DNA of 64,000 nt from Sandaracinaceae bacterium (GCA_019637095.1 JAHBWG010000033.1:26050-90049); one strand, 5' to 3'. Positions 52,982 through 61,665 are shown, counted from the stretch's first letter. The notes: generated by a model not told the origin, from the sequence alone. Made by a program: numbers and translations.

Positions 52982-53323
52982 ATGAAGGCTTCCCCGCTCG
53001 CCGAGGTCAAGGACCGCTTCGGCTCGAAGGACAAGCTGGTCGAGGCGGTACGCGACCTGGCCGGCGACGATCTGTTTCTCGACCGCGTGAACGAGGACAA
53101 GGGCCTCGATCGCGTCTCGAACAAGAAGCTGCTGCACCTCCACGGGGTGCTGAGCCAGGTGAAGAGCGAGTTCGGCTCGCGCGCCAAGCTCGTCGACGCG
53201 ATCCTCGAGCTCGAGAATCGCAAGGACGCGGGCTACCGCGAGCGCCTCGAGCGCTGGCCGACCCCGCGCCTGCTCGACCGGCACCGCGCGGCGAAGAAGG
53301 CGGCCAAGAAGAAGGCGAACTGA
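52982..53323 (+). CDS. Small protein with internal repeat and Lys-rich tail
   Basis: 113 residues. Two similar helical units of 21 residues repeat (LAEVKDRFGSKDKLVEAVRDL and, after a linker, LSQVKSEFGSRAKLVDAILEL, each shown only in part elsewhere), 11 of 21 identical. The tail ends AAKKAAKKKAN, a basic tract like those of bacterial histone-like or DNA-binding proteins. No family recognised. An ggag motif lies about 8 bp before the ATG. Divergent from dnaE; a palindrome-bearing repeat element follows its stop. Confidence 0.6.
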   Translation: MKASPLAEVKDRFGSKDKLVEAVRDLAGDDLFLDRVNEDKGLDRVSNKKLLHLHGVLSQVKSEFGSRAKLVDAILELENRKDAGYRERLERWPTPRLLDRHRAAKKAAKKKAN

Positions 53324-53431
53324 AGGTCTCGGGGGTAGATCCCCCGTCGCTCCGCGGCCGGTCGTGGGGCCCGTGGCCCGGCGGCCGGACCCACGTCGAC
53401 ACCGTGCTCGGTCGGGGTCGTCGACGGACCT
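53324..53431. repeat. Dispersed intergenic repeat element, copy B
   Basis: Begins right at the stop of the Lys-tailed protein. It has a perfect 6-bp stem/5-nt loop hairpin (cggggg-tagat-cccccg, 53330-53346) and shares the blocks ccgtcg-tccgcggccgg and gtgctcgg...cgtcgacggacct with copy A at 31102-31257. Ends are weaker inverted repeats than in copy A. No coding potential. It may serve as a terminator. The rest of the gap to 53520 has no feature I can name. Confidence 0.45.
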
Positions 53432-53520
53432 CGAGCGCGCCCTCGCGCGCCGGCCGTCGAAGGTCCTGGCCGTCGGCCGAACCTTCGGGGATAGTGGGTG
53501 TCAGAGGCGGTGTGACCCCG

Positions 53521-54144
53521 ATGCCCGAGACCCTCTCGTCGCCCGACGCGCTGGACCCGGAGCTCCTCGAGCTGCCGGCGCCGCCGCGCGCGCGGCGCCT
53601 GGTCGCGCTCGGGGCGATGGCGCTGGCGTTCGTGGCGTCGAGCGCGTTCGCGGTCTCTCTGCGGCACGATCTCGCGTACTTCTTCCACCGCGGGGCCGCG
53701 CTGGATCTCGGAGACGCCGCGACGCTCGACCGGGCGGCGCTCGCGACGAACGTGGAGGCCCGCGTCGCGGGCACGCCGATGCTCAGCCGCGCCGTGCGCT
53801 ACCGGCGCGTCCTGACGGGCGCCGAGCACGTGGTCTTCCCGCTCGCGGGGCAGCGCACGATCTACGTCCACGCGGACGCGTCGCCGTCCTCGCTGGCGCG
53901 CACCGAGTTCACCGGTCGGCTCGTGACGTTCGCGGACCTCGGGGCTCGCGTCGACGACGTGGAGGTCTACCTCGCGCGGGACATGAACCTCCCCGTCTCG
54001 GGCGAGTCGTACCTCTTGCTCGCGGACGAGCCGCCGAGCGGGTCGTGGTGGGCGCTCCTGCTCGCGCTCCTCTGCCTCGCGTTCGTCGGCCTCGACGCGT
54101 GGCTGCTCCTGCGCTGGTTCCGCCCGGCGCCCTATCGCGGCTGA
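53521..54144 (+). CDS. Two-helix membrane protein of unknown function
   Basis: 207 residues. A helix near residues 25-46 (RLVALGAMALAFVASSAFAV) follows a short acidic N-terminus and a second near 177-195 (WWALLLALLCLAFVGLDAWL) precedes a short basic tail. The roughly 130-residue loop between them is extracytoplasmic and beta-rich (VVFPLAGQRTIYVHADASPS; FADLGARVDDVEVYLAR). No family recognised. ATG 53521 was taken. The gene is followed 22 bp later by the TPR protein, so the pair may be an operon. Confidence 0.6.
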   Translation: MPETLSSPDALDPELLELPAPPRARRLVALGAMALAFVASSAFAVSLRHDLAYFFHRGAALDLGDAATLDRAALATNVEARVAGTPMLSRAVRYRRVLTGAEHVVFPLAGQRTIYVHADASPSSLARTEFTGRLVTFADLGARVDDVEVYLARDMNLPVSGESYLLLADEPPSGSWWALLLALLCLAFVGLDAWLLLRWFRPAPYRG

Positions 54145-54166
54145 CGTGGTACGTTGAGGGCGGCGC

Positions 54167-55522
54167 ATGTCCGCGACCTCGATCCCCGCGTCCGACCGGA
54201 TCGTCGTGGCCCTCTGGCGCGCCGGGCAGGCGCGCGCGGCGCGGCAGTACGCCGGGCACGCGCTCGCGCGCAACGACCCCGCGCGCGCGGTGCTCCACCG
54301 GCTGATCGAGGGGCTCGAGGGCGGAGCGGCGCCCCCCGACGACGGCGAGGTGCCGCCGCTCGATTTCGCGCTCGTCGTCGCGCTCGTCGATCGCTATCGC
54401 CTGCACGAGGCGGAGGTGCTCCTCAGGATCGCGGGGCTCGGTCGCGGCGACCCGCGCGGCAAGCGGCTCGGGACCCTGCTCGAGGCGGCGCTCGCGCCGT
54501 TCCCGGCGGACGCGGATCCGTCCTACTCGGCGGCGCTCCAGCTCGTGCGGGCCGGTCAGGCGCCGAGCGCGCTGCGCGCGATCGAGGAGGTGCTCCGGCA
54601 GAGCGTGAGCCCGCCCGAGTGGCTCGTGCGGCGGCAGCGCGCGCTCGCGTCGCTCGTGCGCGGTCCGTGGTGGGAGGGCCCCGAGCCCGTCGAGCAGGTG
54701 ACGCGCGACACGGTGCTCGAGCGCGTGCGCGCGCGCGATCTGCCGGGGGCGCTCGAGGCGGCCGAGCGCGCGAAGGCCACCGAGCTCGCGGGGGTGCTGC
54801 GGCGGCTGGTCGCGGAGACGGAGCACCTCTTCGGCGAGGCGCCGCCCGGGTCGATGGACGAGCCGCAGACGATCCCGATGGAAGGGCACGGCCTGGGCGA
54901 GCTCCACATTCGCATGGGGATGTTCGCGGACGCGGACGCCGTGTACCGGAAGATCCTGGACAAGGCGCCGGGGGACGAGCGCGCGCGCGCGGTGCTCACC
55001 GATCTGGTGGCGCTGCGGCGCGCGCTCGGGCAGGACGCGGCGCCCGTCCCGGCTCGCGAGATCAGCTCGGTGCACTGGCTCTCCAAGAAGGCGCCCAAGC
55101 GCGCCGCGGAGTGGGGCGCGGGGCCCGACACGGAGCGCGATCGCTTCGTGCGGATCGGCGCAGGCGACGACGGCGAGGACACCACCGACGTGCTCGCCGC
55201 CGCCGACGAGGCGGAGCTGCTCGTGAAGCTCGGCAAGGCGGATCAGGCGCTCGCGATGTACCGCATCCTGGCGGTGCGGCATCCGAACAAGGCGAGCTAC
55301 CAGCGGCGCATCGAGGAGATCGAGGCGCTGGCCGCGACGCGCGCGGGCCCGCTCGCCGAGGCGGTGACGGCGCGCCACGACGTGAGCGCGCTGCTCGCGC
55401 AGGCGGTCCCCACGAACCCGCGCATCGAGGTGAAGGACATCCGCGCGCGCTACGCGCGGCTCGCCGAGGTCGACGCCGACGACGGGGAGACGCTCGTCGA
55501 GCCCAAGCGCCCGGAGGAATGA
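54167..55522 (+). CDS. TPR-type cytoplasmic protein
   Basis: 451 residues without a signal peptide or membrane helix. Several TPR-like helical pairs occur (VALVDRYRLHEAEVLLRIAGL near 75; SYSAALQLVRAGQAPSALRA near 130; LHIRMGMFADADAVYRKIL near 250; LLVKLGKADQALAMYRILAV near 355). The middle is charged and unstructured. It most likely serves as a scaffold, partner unknown. ATG 54167 lies 22 bp after the membrane protein stop. Convergent with the trypsin-like gene (stops 14 bp apart). Confidence 0.65.
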   Translation: MSATSIPASDRIVVALWRAGQARAARQYAGHALARNDPARAVLHRLIEGLEGGAAPPDDGEVPPLDFALVVALVDRYRLHEAEVLLRIAGLGRGDPRGKRLGTLLEAALAPFPADADPSYSAALQLVRAGQAPSALRAIEEVLRQSVSPPEWLVRRQRALASLVRGPWWEGPEPVEQVTRDTVLERVRARDLPGALEAAERAKATELAGVLRRLVAETEHLFGEAPPGSMDEPQTIPMEGHGLGELHIRMGMFADADAVYRKILDKAPGDERARAVLTDLVALRRALGQDAAPVPAREISSVHWLSKKAPKRAAEWGAGPDTERDRFVRIGAGDDGEDTTDVLAAADEAELLVKLGKADQALAMYRILAVRHPNKASYQRRIEEIEALAATRAGPLAEAVTARHDVSALLAQAVPTNPRIEVKDIRARYARLAEVDADDGETLVEPKRPEE

Positions 55523-55536
55523 GGCAGGAGGGCGGA

Positions 55537-56505
55537 TCACGGGCGCCGCGCGGTGCGCCACGCAATGGCGACGAGCGCGAGCAGGGCGAGCAGCGGGATC
55601 GGGAGCCGGGTGCGACCGGGCGCGGCGGAGGCGGCGGCGCAGCCGCTGTCGCCGCCGCCGTTCATCGCCCCCGCGTCGACCCCGGCGTCCGCGGGTGCGC
55701 TCGCGGCGTCGGCCGGCTCCTCGGCGCCCGCGTCGGTGCCCGCGTCGTCCGCGCCCGCGTCGGGCGCCTCGACGCCCGCGTCGGGCGCCACGATCCCGAG
55801 CGCGTCGCGCAAGAACGCGAGGTACGTGGAGACGCTCGCGAGGCCGGACCCCGACGGGCACGTGAGCTCGCCCCCCTCGATCGGGAACGCGAACATCGCG
55901 ACGCCGACGACCGCGCCGGACGCATCGAGCGCGGGGCCGCCGAGATCGCCGTCACACACCCCGGCCGGGCCGCCCGTGACGATGACGCCCTCGCGCACGA
56001 GCTCGACCGTCGCGGCGCCGCCGCGCCGCACGCCCGCGGTGCCGCCCGCGTCCTCGCCGTAGCCGTAGAGCCGCAGCGCGTCGTCGGCGCGCGGCGACGC
56101 GGCGCCGAGCGGCAGCGGCGTCACCCCGAGCGCCTCGGTCGTGACGAGCACGACGAGATCGTTGGTGTCGCCCATGGCGCGTGGGAGCTCCGCGGTCGCG
56201 AGGATCTCCGCGACGGTCGCGCGCGGGCTCGTCGCGTCGACGACGGGGCCCCGGGCGATCGCGAGCTCGCTCGCCGCGCGCGCGCGCGTTCCGTCGTACA
56301 CGCACCCCTTGAACGTGAGCACGTGCCGCGGGCCGACGATCGCGCCGCTGCACGGCTCGCCGCCCGTGGGCTCGACGTAGACCACCGCGTCGGTCGTGGT
56401 GTCCGCCGCGCCCCCGCCGATCGCGGCGCGCACACCTCCGGCGGCTTCGCGCTGGCAGCCGAGGAGGATCAGGAGTGAGGCGAGCGCGACGCGCGTGCGG
56501 ATCAT
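55537..56505 (-). CDS. Trypsin-like serine protease homologue, catalytically dead, MYXO-CTERM-like tail
   Basis: 322 residues. Signal peptide (ALASLLILLGCQ) with possible lipobox Cys near 17. The chymotrypsin fold is clear: CSGAIVGPRHVLT precedes the position of the catalytic His, and CDGDLGGPALD the position of the nucleophile. In both, the residue is changed: where LTAAHC is expected the sequence reads LTFKGC (Gly near 67), and where DSGGP is expected it reads DLGGP (Leu near 188). The Asp of the triad is present (DTNDLVVLV). So it is a pseudo-protease, probably a binding or regulatory protein. The tail has Cys then a hydrophobic helix and Arg-rich end (SGCAAASAAPG, LPIPLLALLALVAIA, RTARRP), like the MYXO-CTERM sorting signal. 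Confidence 0.78.
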   Translation of the reverse strand: MIRTRVALASLLILLGCQREAAGGVRAAIGGGAADTTTDAVVYVEPTGGEPCSGAIVGPRHVLTFKGCVYDGTRARAASELAIARGPVVDATSPRATVAEILATAELPRAMGDTNDLVVLVTTEALGVTPLPLGAASPRADDALRLYGYGEDAGGTAGVRRGGAATVELVREGVIVTGGPAGVCDGDLGGPALDASGAVVGVAMFAFPIEGGELTCPSGSGLASVSTYLAFLRDALGIVAPDAGVEAPDAGADDAGTDAGAEEPADAASAPADAGVDAGAMNGGGDSGCAAASAAPGRTRLPIPLLALLALVAIAWRTARRP

Positions 56506-56533
56506 CGGCGGGGAGCGTACCGCGCGACCGCCC

Positions 56534-57556
56534 TCACATGAAGAGCTCGAAGTACGCCTCGACGAGCCGCTCGCCGAAGAACAGGAACTCCAGCGCCGCG
56601 AGCGCCAGGAAGGGCCCGAACGGGATCGCCCGGCGCAGCGGGTCCTTGGACGGATCGGTGGCGACGTGCTCCCACGCGAGCCGCCCGCCCGGGTCCTCGA
56701 CGGCGAGGCGCCGCCCGCCGTCCGAGAGCGTCGCCCTCGTTCCGTCTCGCACGACGAGCGGCGCGGGGGGGACCCACTTGTCCGGGTCGCCCGCCGGCGC
56801 GTCGGCGGGCGGCGCCGCGGCGCCCCGCGGCGCCCGGTCCCGGCCCGTGACGCCGGACACGATGGCGTAGATCATCCCCTGGAGCGCGCCCGCGACGAGC
56901 GCGAAGAGCGCGCCCTTCCAGCCCAGGAACGCGCCGATGAAGAGGAGGAACTTGCTGTCGCCCTCGCCCATGCCGCGGCGGCCGGTCAGGCGCTCCCAGC
57001 TCCACACGAGCAGCACCTGCACGACGAGGAAGCCGCCGCCCGCGCCGAGCGCGAGCTCGGCCGCGTCCGGGCTCGGCGTGCGCACGGCGACCGTCGCGAG
57101 GCCGAGCGCGGCGCCGCCGATCGTGACCTCGTCGGGGATCTCCATCCACTCGGCGTCGACGAACGTCGCGACGACGAGGCCGCCGACGAAGAAGAAGTAG
57201 AGCAGGGCGCTCACGCCGGCGTCGGCGAGCGACGCGCTCGGGCTCTGGGCGATCACGAACTGCTCGACGACCGCGACGGCGAGGAGCGCGGAGGTCGCCT
57301 CGACGAGGACGTAGCGCGCGCCGATGCGCGCACCACAGCAAGCCGCCTTGCCCCGGAGCAGGAGCCAGCCGAGGATCGGGACGTTCCGGTGCGCGGGGAT
57401 CGGGCTCTTGCAGTGCGGGCAGTGGCTCGGCGGGCTGACCACGCTCATGTCGCGCGGCCACCGGTAGATCGCGACGTTGAAGAAGCTCCCCCACAGCGCG
57501 CCGAAGACGAACGCGACGGTGCGCAGGATCCACGGGGACAGGTCCGAGACGAGCAA
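56534..57556 (-). CDS. pilD: Prepilin peptidase/N-methyltransferase (A24 family)
   Basis: 340 residues, an inner-membrane aspartic peptidase that trims and methylates type IV prepilins or type II secretion pseudopilins. Motifs: CPHCKSPIPAHRNVPILGW and the paired Cys AACCGARIG of the methyltransferase domain, the first catalytic Asp in FVDAEWMEIPDEVT near residue 135, the second in RRGMGEGDSKFLLFIGAFLG near 195. About eight membrane helices. A soluble insertion of about 70 residues between the catalytic Asp pair and the last helix (residues 235-310) is unusual. The chain continues normally with IPFGPFLALAALEF. It overlaps no neighbour. Confidence 0.9.
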   Translation of the reverse strand: MLVSDLSPWILRTVAFVFGALWGSFFNVAIYRWPRDMSVVSPPSHCPHCKSPIPAHRNVPILGWLLLRGKAACCGARIGARYVLVEATSALLAVAVVEQFVIAQSPSASLADAGVSALLYFFFVGGLVVATFVDAEWMEIPDEVTIGGAALGLATVAVRTPSPDAAELALGAGGGFLVVQVLLVWSWERLTGRRGMGEGDSKFLLFIGAFLGWKGALFALVAGALQGMIYAIVSGVTGRDRAPRGAAAPPADAPAGDPDKWVPPAPLVVRDGTRATLSDGGRRLAVEDPGGRLAWEHVATDPSKDPLRRAIPFGPFLALAALEFLFFGERLVEAYFELFM

Positions 57557-57681
57557 GGCCGACGGAGCGTAGCAACGCGCGCTCGCGTCCGCGTGATTCC
57601 ACGCGAGGCCGCTCCGTCTCGAGGACCGCGCCTCGGCGCGGCGAGCGGCCCCCGGCGAGCGGCCTGCTAGACTCTCGCCTC

Positions 57682-58365
57682 ATGACCGAGCTGAACCCCA
57701 GGGACCTCGCGCGGCGCGCCGGTATCCCGCTCGCGCGGCAGGCCGGTAGCTCGGTGTCGGTCTACGCGGCGATCACCGGGCTCGCGGGCGCGGTGCCGGT
57801 GCCGATGCTCGACGCGGTGCTCAGCGAGCTGTCGCGGGGCGCCGCGATGCGCCGGGTCGCGAAGCGCCACGGGGTCACGCTCACGCCGGACGCGCGGGCG
57901 ATCCTCGCGACGTCGGGCTCCATCCACGCGACCTCGACGGAGCGCGGGCGCCTGCTCAAGACGGCGCTCGCGTCGGTCCTCGCGCCGTTCCGCGTCGCGG
58001 CGCGCGTCGACGACGCGGTCGGCACGCTCCTGTCGGCGATCTGCCTCGATCACTTCCTGCGCCGCCCGGATCGCCCGGCGGGCGCGGCGCTGACCGCGGC
58101 GGAGGCGCACCGCGTGCGCGCGGCGACGGAGCGCGCGATCGGCGAGGCGGGCTTCGACGCGCTCAAGACGATCCCGGCCGGGCTCTTCCGGATCCTGCGC
58201 CGCGCGTTCGACGCGCTGCTCGCCGCCGACGACGAGGGGCGCTCGCCGATCGAGCGCGCCGTCGACGCGATCCTCGACGGGCTCGCGGACGCGCCGGACG
58301 AGCTCGTCGATGCGTTGACCCTGCAGTTCGACCTCGCGCTCGAAGAGGACAGGGGAACGCCGTGA
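57682..58365 (+). CDS. Hypothetical protein coupled to proB
   Basis: 227 residues, no signal peptide. A short hydrophobic region near residue 30 (VYAAITGLAGAVPVPMLDAVL) is followed by helices with SRGAAMRRVAKRHGVTLTP. It may be peripheral to the membrane (DUF697-like in appearance, not confirmed). It precedes proB with a 4-bp overlap (GTGA, 58362-58365), so it is translationally coupled to proline synthesis genes although no link to that pathway is known. Confidence 0.55.
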   Translation: MTELNPRDLARRAGIPLARQAGSSVSVYAAITGLAGAVPVPMLDAVLSELSRGAAMRRVAKRHGVTLTPDARAILATSGSIHATSTERGRLLKTALASVLAPFRVAARVDDAVGTLLSAICLDHFLRRPDRPAGAALTAAEAHRVRAATERAIGEAGFDALKTIPAGLFRILRRAFDALLAADDEGRSPIERAVDAILDGLADAPDELVDALTLQFDLALEEDRGTP

Positions 58366-59477
58366 GCACGAGGGCCGGGCTGGCCTCGGCGCGTCGCATC
58401 GTCGTCAAGGTCGGCAGCCGCTCCCTCGTCGGGGCGACGCTGCACGAGCTCGGGCACGCCGAAGGGGGCCGCTTCGCGCCGATCGCGCGGCAGGTCGCGG
58501 CGCTGCGCGAGGGCGGGCGCGCGGTGGTGCTCGTGTCGAGCGGCGCCGTGGCGCTCGGGCGCGGCCGGCTCGGCTTCGCCGCGCGCCCGCGCGACATCGC
58601 GGAGCTCTCGGCCTGCGCCGCGGTCGGTCAGTCGCTGTTGATGCGCAGCTGGGAGGCGGCCTTCGCGCCGAGCGGCGCGGCGGTCGCGCAGCTGTTGTTG
58701 ACGCACGCGGATCTCTCGGACCGCGAGCGCTACCTCAACGCGCGCGGCGCGCTCGACGCGCTGCTCGAGCTCGGCGCGGTGCCCGTGATCAACGAGAACG
58801 ACACCGTCGCGGTCGACGAGATCCGCTTCGGCGACAACGACCAGCTCGCGGCGATGGTGTGCACGCTCGCCGACGCGGATCTGCTCGTGCTCCTGAGCGA
58901 CGTGGAGGGGCTGCTCGCGGACGGCGCGCGCGTGCCGATCGTGGAGGACGTCGAGGCGGTGCGCTCGCTCGTCGCGCCGCGCGCGGGCGACGACGTGGGC
59001 AGCGGCGGGATGGGCAGCAAGCTCGAGGCGGCGCGGCGCGCGGCGCGGCGCGGGGTCCCGGCGGTGATCGCGGACGCACGCGACGAGGACGTGCTCGCGA
59101 AGATCCTCGCGGCTCAGGACGTGGGCACCTACGTGGTGCCGGCGCCGGTGCGGCTGCCGAGCCGCAAGCACTGGATCGCGTACACGCTGCGGCCCCGCGG
59201 CGACCTCATCCTCGACGACGGCGCGGCGCGGGCGATCCGCGAGGGCGGCCGCAGCCTCTTGCCCGCGGGCGTGATCGGCGTGCGCGGCACCTTCGCGCCC
59301 GGCGACGCGGTGGTGCTGCGCGCGGCCGACGGGGCCGAGATCGGGCGCGGGCTGACGCGCTACGGCACCGCGGACGCGGCGACGTTGGCCGGGGCGCGGA
59401 CGGACGAGATCCGCACGCGCCTGGGCTTCCACGGCGGGGACGAGCTGGTCCACCGCGACGACCTGGTGCTGGTGTGA
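58362..59477 (+). CDS. proB: Glutamate 5-kinase
   Basis: 371 residues. First step of proline synthesis: ATP-dependent phosphorylation of glutamate. The amino-acid-kinase domain has IVVKVGSRSLV near residue 12, VLVSSGAVALGRGRLG, VPVINENDTVAVDEIRFGDNDQLAA and VLLSDVEGLLAD. The C-terminal PUA-like domain follows from about residue 285 (LPAGVIGVRGTFAPGDAVVL). Start GTG 58362. It is followed 7 bp later by proA. Confidence 0.95.
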   Translation: MSTRAGLASARRIVVKVGSRSLVGATLHELGHAEGGRFAPIARQVAALREGGRAVVLVSSGAVALGRGRLGFAARPRDIAELSACAAVGQSLLMRSWEAAFAPSGAAVAQLLLTHADLSDRERYLNARGALDALLELGAVPVINENDTVAVDEIRFGDNDQLAAMVCTLADADLLVLLSDVEGLLADGARVPIVEDVEAVRSLVAPRAGDDVGSGGMGSKLEAARRAARRGVPAVIADARDEDVLAKILAAQDVGTYVVPAPVRLPSRKHWIAYTLRPRGDLILDDGAARAIREGGRSLLPAGVIGVRGTFAPGDAVVLRAADGAEIGRGLTRYGTADAATLAGARTDEIRTRLGFHGGDELVHRDDLVLV

Positions 59478-59484
59478 GGTGGCG

Positions 59485-60738
59485 ATGAGCGAGGTGCGAT
59501 CCGAGGTCGAGGCGCTCGCGCGGCGCGCGAAGGAGGCGGCCCGCGGGCTCGCGGGGGCGACCACCACGAAGAAGGACGCGGTGCTCCGGCGCGTGGCCGC
59601 GGCGCTGCGCGGACCGGCGCGCGCCGACGTGCTCGCCGCGAACGAGGCGGACGTCGCGGAGGGCGCGGAGCTCACGGCGGCGCTGCGCGACCGGCTGCGG
59701 CTGGACGGGCCGCGCCTCGACGGCGTCGCGGCGGCGGTCGACGAGGTCGTCGCGCTGCCGGATCCTGTCGGGCAGGTGGTGCGCCGCCACACGCTGCCCA
59801 ACGGCCTCGAGGTGGAGCGCGTGCGCGCGCCGCTCGGGCTCGTCGGGATCATCTACGAGTCGCGTCCGAACGTGACGATCGACGCGGCGGCGCTCTGCTT
59901 CAAGGCGGGCAACGCGTGCCTCCTGCGCGGCGGCAAGGAGGCGTTCCGCACGAACCAGGCGCTCGCGCGCGTGTTCGCGGACGCGCTCGCCGCCGAGGGG
60001 CTCGACCCGGCGGCGGTCAGCCTGATCCCGACCCTCGATCGCGAGGCCACGCGCGCGATGATCGAGCTCGACGGCGTCGTCGATCTGATCATCCCGCGCG
60101 GCGGCGAGAGCCTGATCCGGTTCGTCGCCGAGAACGCGCGCGTGCCGGTGATCCGCCACTACAAGGGCGTCTGCCACGTCTACGTGGACGCGGCGGCGGA
60201 CCTCGAGAAGGCCCTCGCCATCGCGATGAACGCGAAGGTGCAGCGCCCCGGCGTGTGCAACGCGATGGAGACGCTCCTCGTCGACGAGGCGATCGCGGAC
60301 GCGTTCCTGCCGCGCGTGGCGGAGGCGATGCGCGGCGCGGGCGTCGAGCTGCGCGCCGACGCGCGGGCGCGCGCGCGGATCGACGCGGTGCCCGCGACCG
60401 ACGCGGACTGGGACGAGGAGTACCTCGACCTCGTGCTGAGCGTGGCGGTCGTCGACGGGCTCGAGGGCGCGCTCGCGCACATCGCGCGGCACGGGAGCCT
60501 GCACACCGAGGCGATCGTGACCGAGCGGGCCGAGCGCGCGGAGCGGTTCCTGCGCGAGGTGGACGCCTCGTGCGTGCTCGTCAACGCCTCCACGCGCTTC
60601 AACGACGGGGGGCAGCTCGGGCTCGGCGCCGAGGTCGGCATCTCCACGACGAAGCTCCACGCGTACGGGCCGATGGGGCTCGAGGAGCTCTGCACCGTGA
60701 AGTGGGTGGGTCGCGGCAGCGGTCAGGTCCGCGCGTGA
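59485..60738 (+). CDS. proA: Glutamate-5-semialdehyde dehydrogenase (gamma-glutamyl phosphate reductase)
   Basis: 417 residues. Second step of proline synthesis, in a complex with ProB. Typical motifs: YESRPNVTIDAAALCFKAGN, ALLRGGKEA-like LLRGGKEAFRTN, RYKGVCHVY-like IRHYKGVCHVYVD, and the catalytic Cys in QRPGVCNAMETLLV near residue 253. Later LNASTRFNDGGQLGLGAEV-like VNASTRFNDGGQLGLGAEVG. Start ATG 59485, with ribosome site gaggtg about 5 bp before; GTG 59479 is the alternative. Adjacent to proB. Confidence 0.96.
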   Translation: MSEVRSEVEALARRAKEAARGLAGATTTKKDAVLRRVAAALRGPARADVLAANEADVAEGAELTAALRDRLRLDGPRLDGVAAAVDEVVALPDPVGQVVRRHTLPNGLEVERVRAPLGLVGIIYESRPNVTIDAAALCFKAGNACLLRGGKEAFRTNQALARVFADALAAEGLDPAAVSLIPTLDREATRAMIELDGVVDLIIPRGGESLIRFVAENARVPVIRHYKGVCHVYVDAAADLEKALAIAMNAKVQRPGVCNAMETLLVDEAIADAFLPRVAEAMRGAGVELRADARARARIDAVPATDADWDEEYLDLVLSVAVVDGLEGALAHIARHGSLHTEAIVTERAERAERFLREVDASCVLVNASTRFNDGGQLGLGAEVGISTTKLHAYGPMGLEELCTVKWVGRGSGQVRA

Positions 60739-60749
60739 GGCGCGCCGCC

Positions 60750-60777
60750 TTGACCGAGCGCCCGGATCGGCTAGCAG
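60750..60777 (+). promoter_or_regulatory. Possible promoter for rsfS
   Basis: TTGACC (60750-60755), 16-bp spacer and TAGCAG (60772-60777) lie 41 bp before rsfS. The -35 is good and the -10 weak. It would separate rsfS from proBA. Confidence 0.3.
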
Positions 60778-60817
60778 TTGCGGCCCGATCGCGCGCGCGC
60801 GCGGGCAGGAGCGACGG

Positions 60818-61231
60818 ATGAAGGACCGAGACGCGAAGGCGGAGGTGAGCGACGAGGATCCGGTGCGCGCGGCCGAGCTCGCCTCGGCGCGTGCGACGGC
60901 GCTCGCGATCGCCGCCTCGGCGCTCGAGCGCAAGGCGCTCAACGTCGTGATCCTCGACGTCGCCGGCAAGGTCGACTACGCGGACTACGTCGTCGTGATG
61001 AGCGGCCGCAGCGACCGGCAGGTCGCCGCGATCGCGAAGAACGTCGAGCAGGACGTGAAGGAGAAGCTCGGCGTGCGCTGCCTGAGCGTCGAGGGCCTGC
61101 CGCAGGCGAGCTGGGTCCTCATGGACTTCGGCGACGTGATCGCGCACGTCTTCCACGAGGACACGCGCGGCTACTACGACCTCGAGTCGCTCTGGGTCGA
61201 CGCGCCGCGCGTCCCCGTCGACGATCGGTGA
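60818..61231 (+). CDS. rsfS: Ribosome silencing factor
   Basis: 137 residues. Binds ribosomal protein L14 and blocks subunit joining when nutrients are low. Family motifs: KALNVVILDVAGKVDYADYVVVMSGRSDRQVAAIA (given in part), VRCLSVEGLPQASWVLMDFG and VIAHVFHEDTRGYYDLESLW. The ribosome-binding site is agga(g) about 7 bp ahead. Its stop overlaps the rlmH start (GTGA, 61228-61231), the usual pairing of these two genes. Confidence 0.95.
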   Translation: MKDRDAKAEVSDEDPVRAAELASARATALAIAASALERKALNVVILDVAGKVDYADYVVVMSGRSDRQVAAIAKNVEQDVKEKLGVRCLSVEGLPQASWVLMDFGDVIAHVFHEDTRGYYDLESLWVDAPRVPVDDR

Positions 61232-61665
61232 AGGTCGCGATCGTCGCGGTCGGCAAGGTGAAGGAGCGCGCGCTGCGCGCCGTGCTCGACGACTACCTCG
61301 GCCGGATCCGGCGCTACGCGAAGCTCGAGGAGGTCGAGCTCGAGGATCTGCCGGCGCCCAAGCTCGCGGCGCGCCTCGAGCGCCGGCTCGGCGAGGGCCG
61401 GGTGATCGCGCTCGAGGTCGAGGGCGAGCCGTGGTCGAGCGAGCGGCTCGCGCGCGAGGTCGGCGAGTGCGAGGTGCGCGCGGTGCCCTCGCTCACGTTC
61501 CTGATCGGCGGCTCCTACGGGCTGCCGCCCGGCGTGAGCCGCCGCGCGGACGCGCGCTTCTCGCTCGGGCGCGTCACGCTCCCGCACCGGCTCGCGCGCG
61601 TCGTGCTCGCCGAGCAGATCTACCGCGCGTTCACGATCCTGCGCGGCGAGCCCTACAGCCATTGA
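61228..61665 (+). CDS. rlmH: 23S rRNA (pseudouridine1915-N3)-methyltransferase
   Basis: 145 residues, the usual SPOUT length. Methylates pseudouridine 1915 of 23S rRNA. Motifs: VAIVAVGKVKERALRAVLDDYLGRI (partly), ALEVEGEPWSSERLA, FLIGGSYGLPPGV and SLGRVTLPHRLARVVLAEQIYRA (part) with YSH at the end. GTG start 61228 overlaps the rsfS stop. Confidence 0.96.
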   Translation: MKVAIVAVGKVKERALRAVLDDYLGRIRRYAKLEEVELEDLPAPKLAARLERRLGEGRVIALEVEGEPWSSERLAREVGECEVRAVPSLTFLIGGSYGLPPGVSRRADARFSLGRVTLPHRLARVVLAEQIYRAFTILRGEPYSH

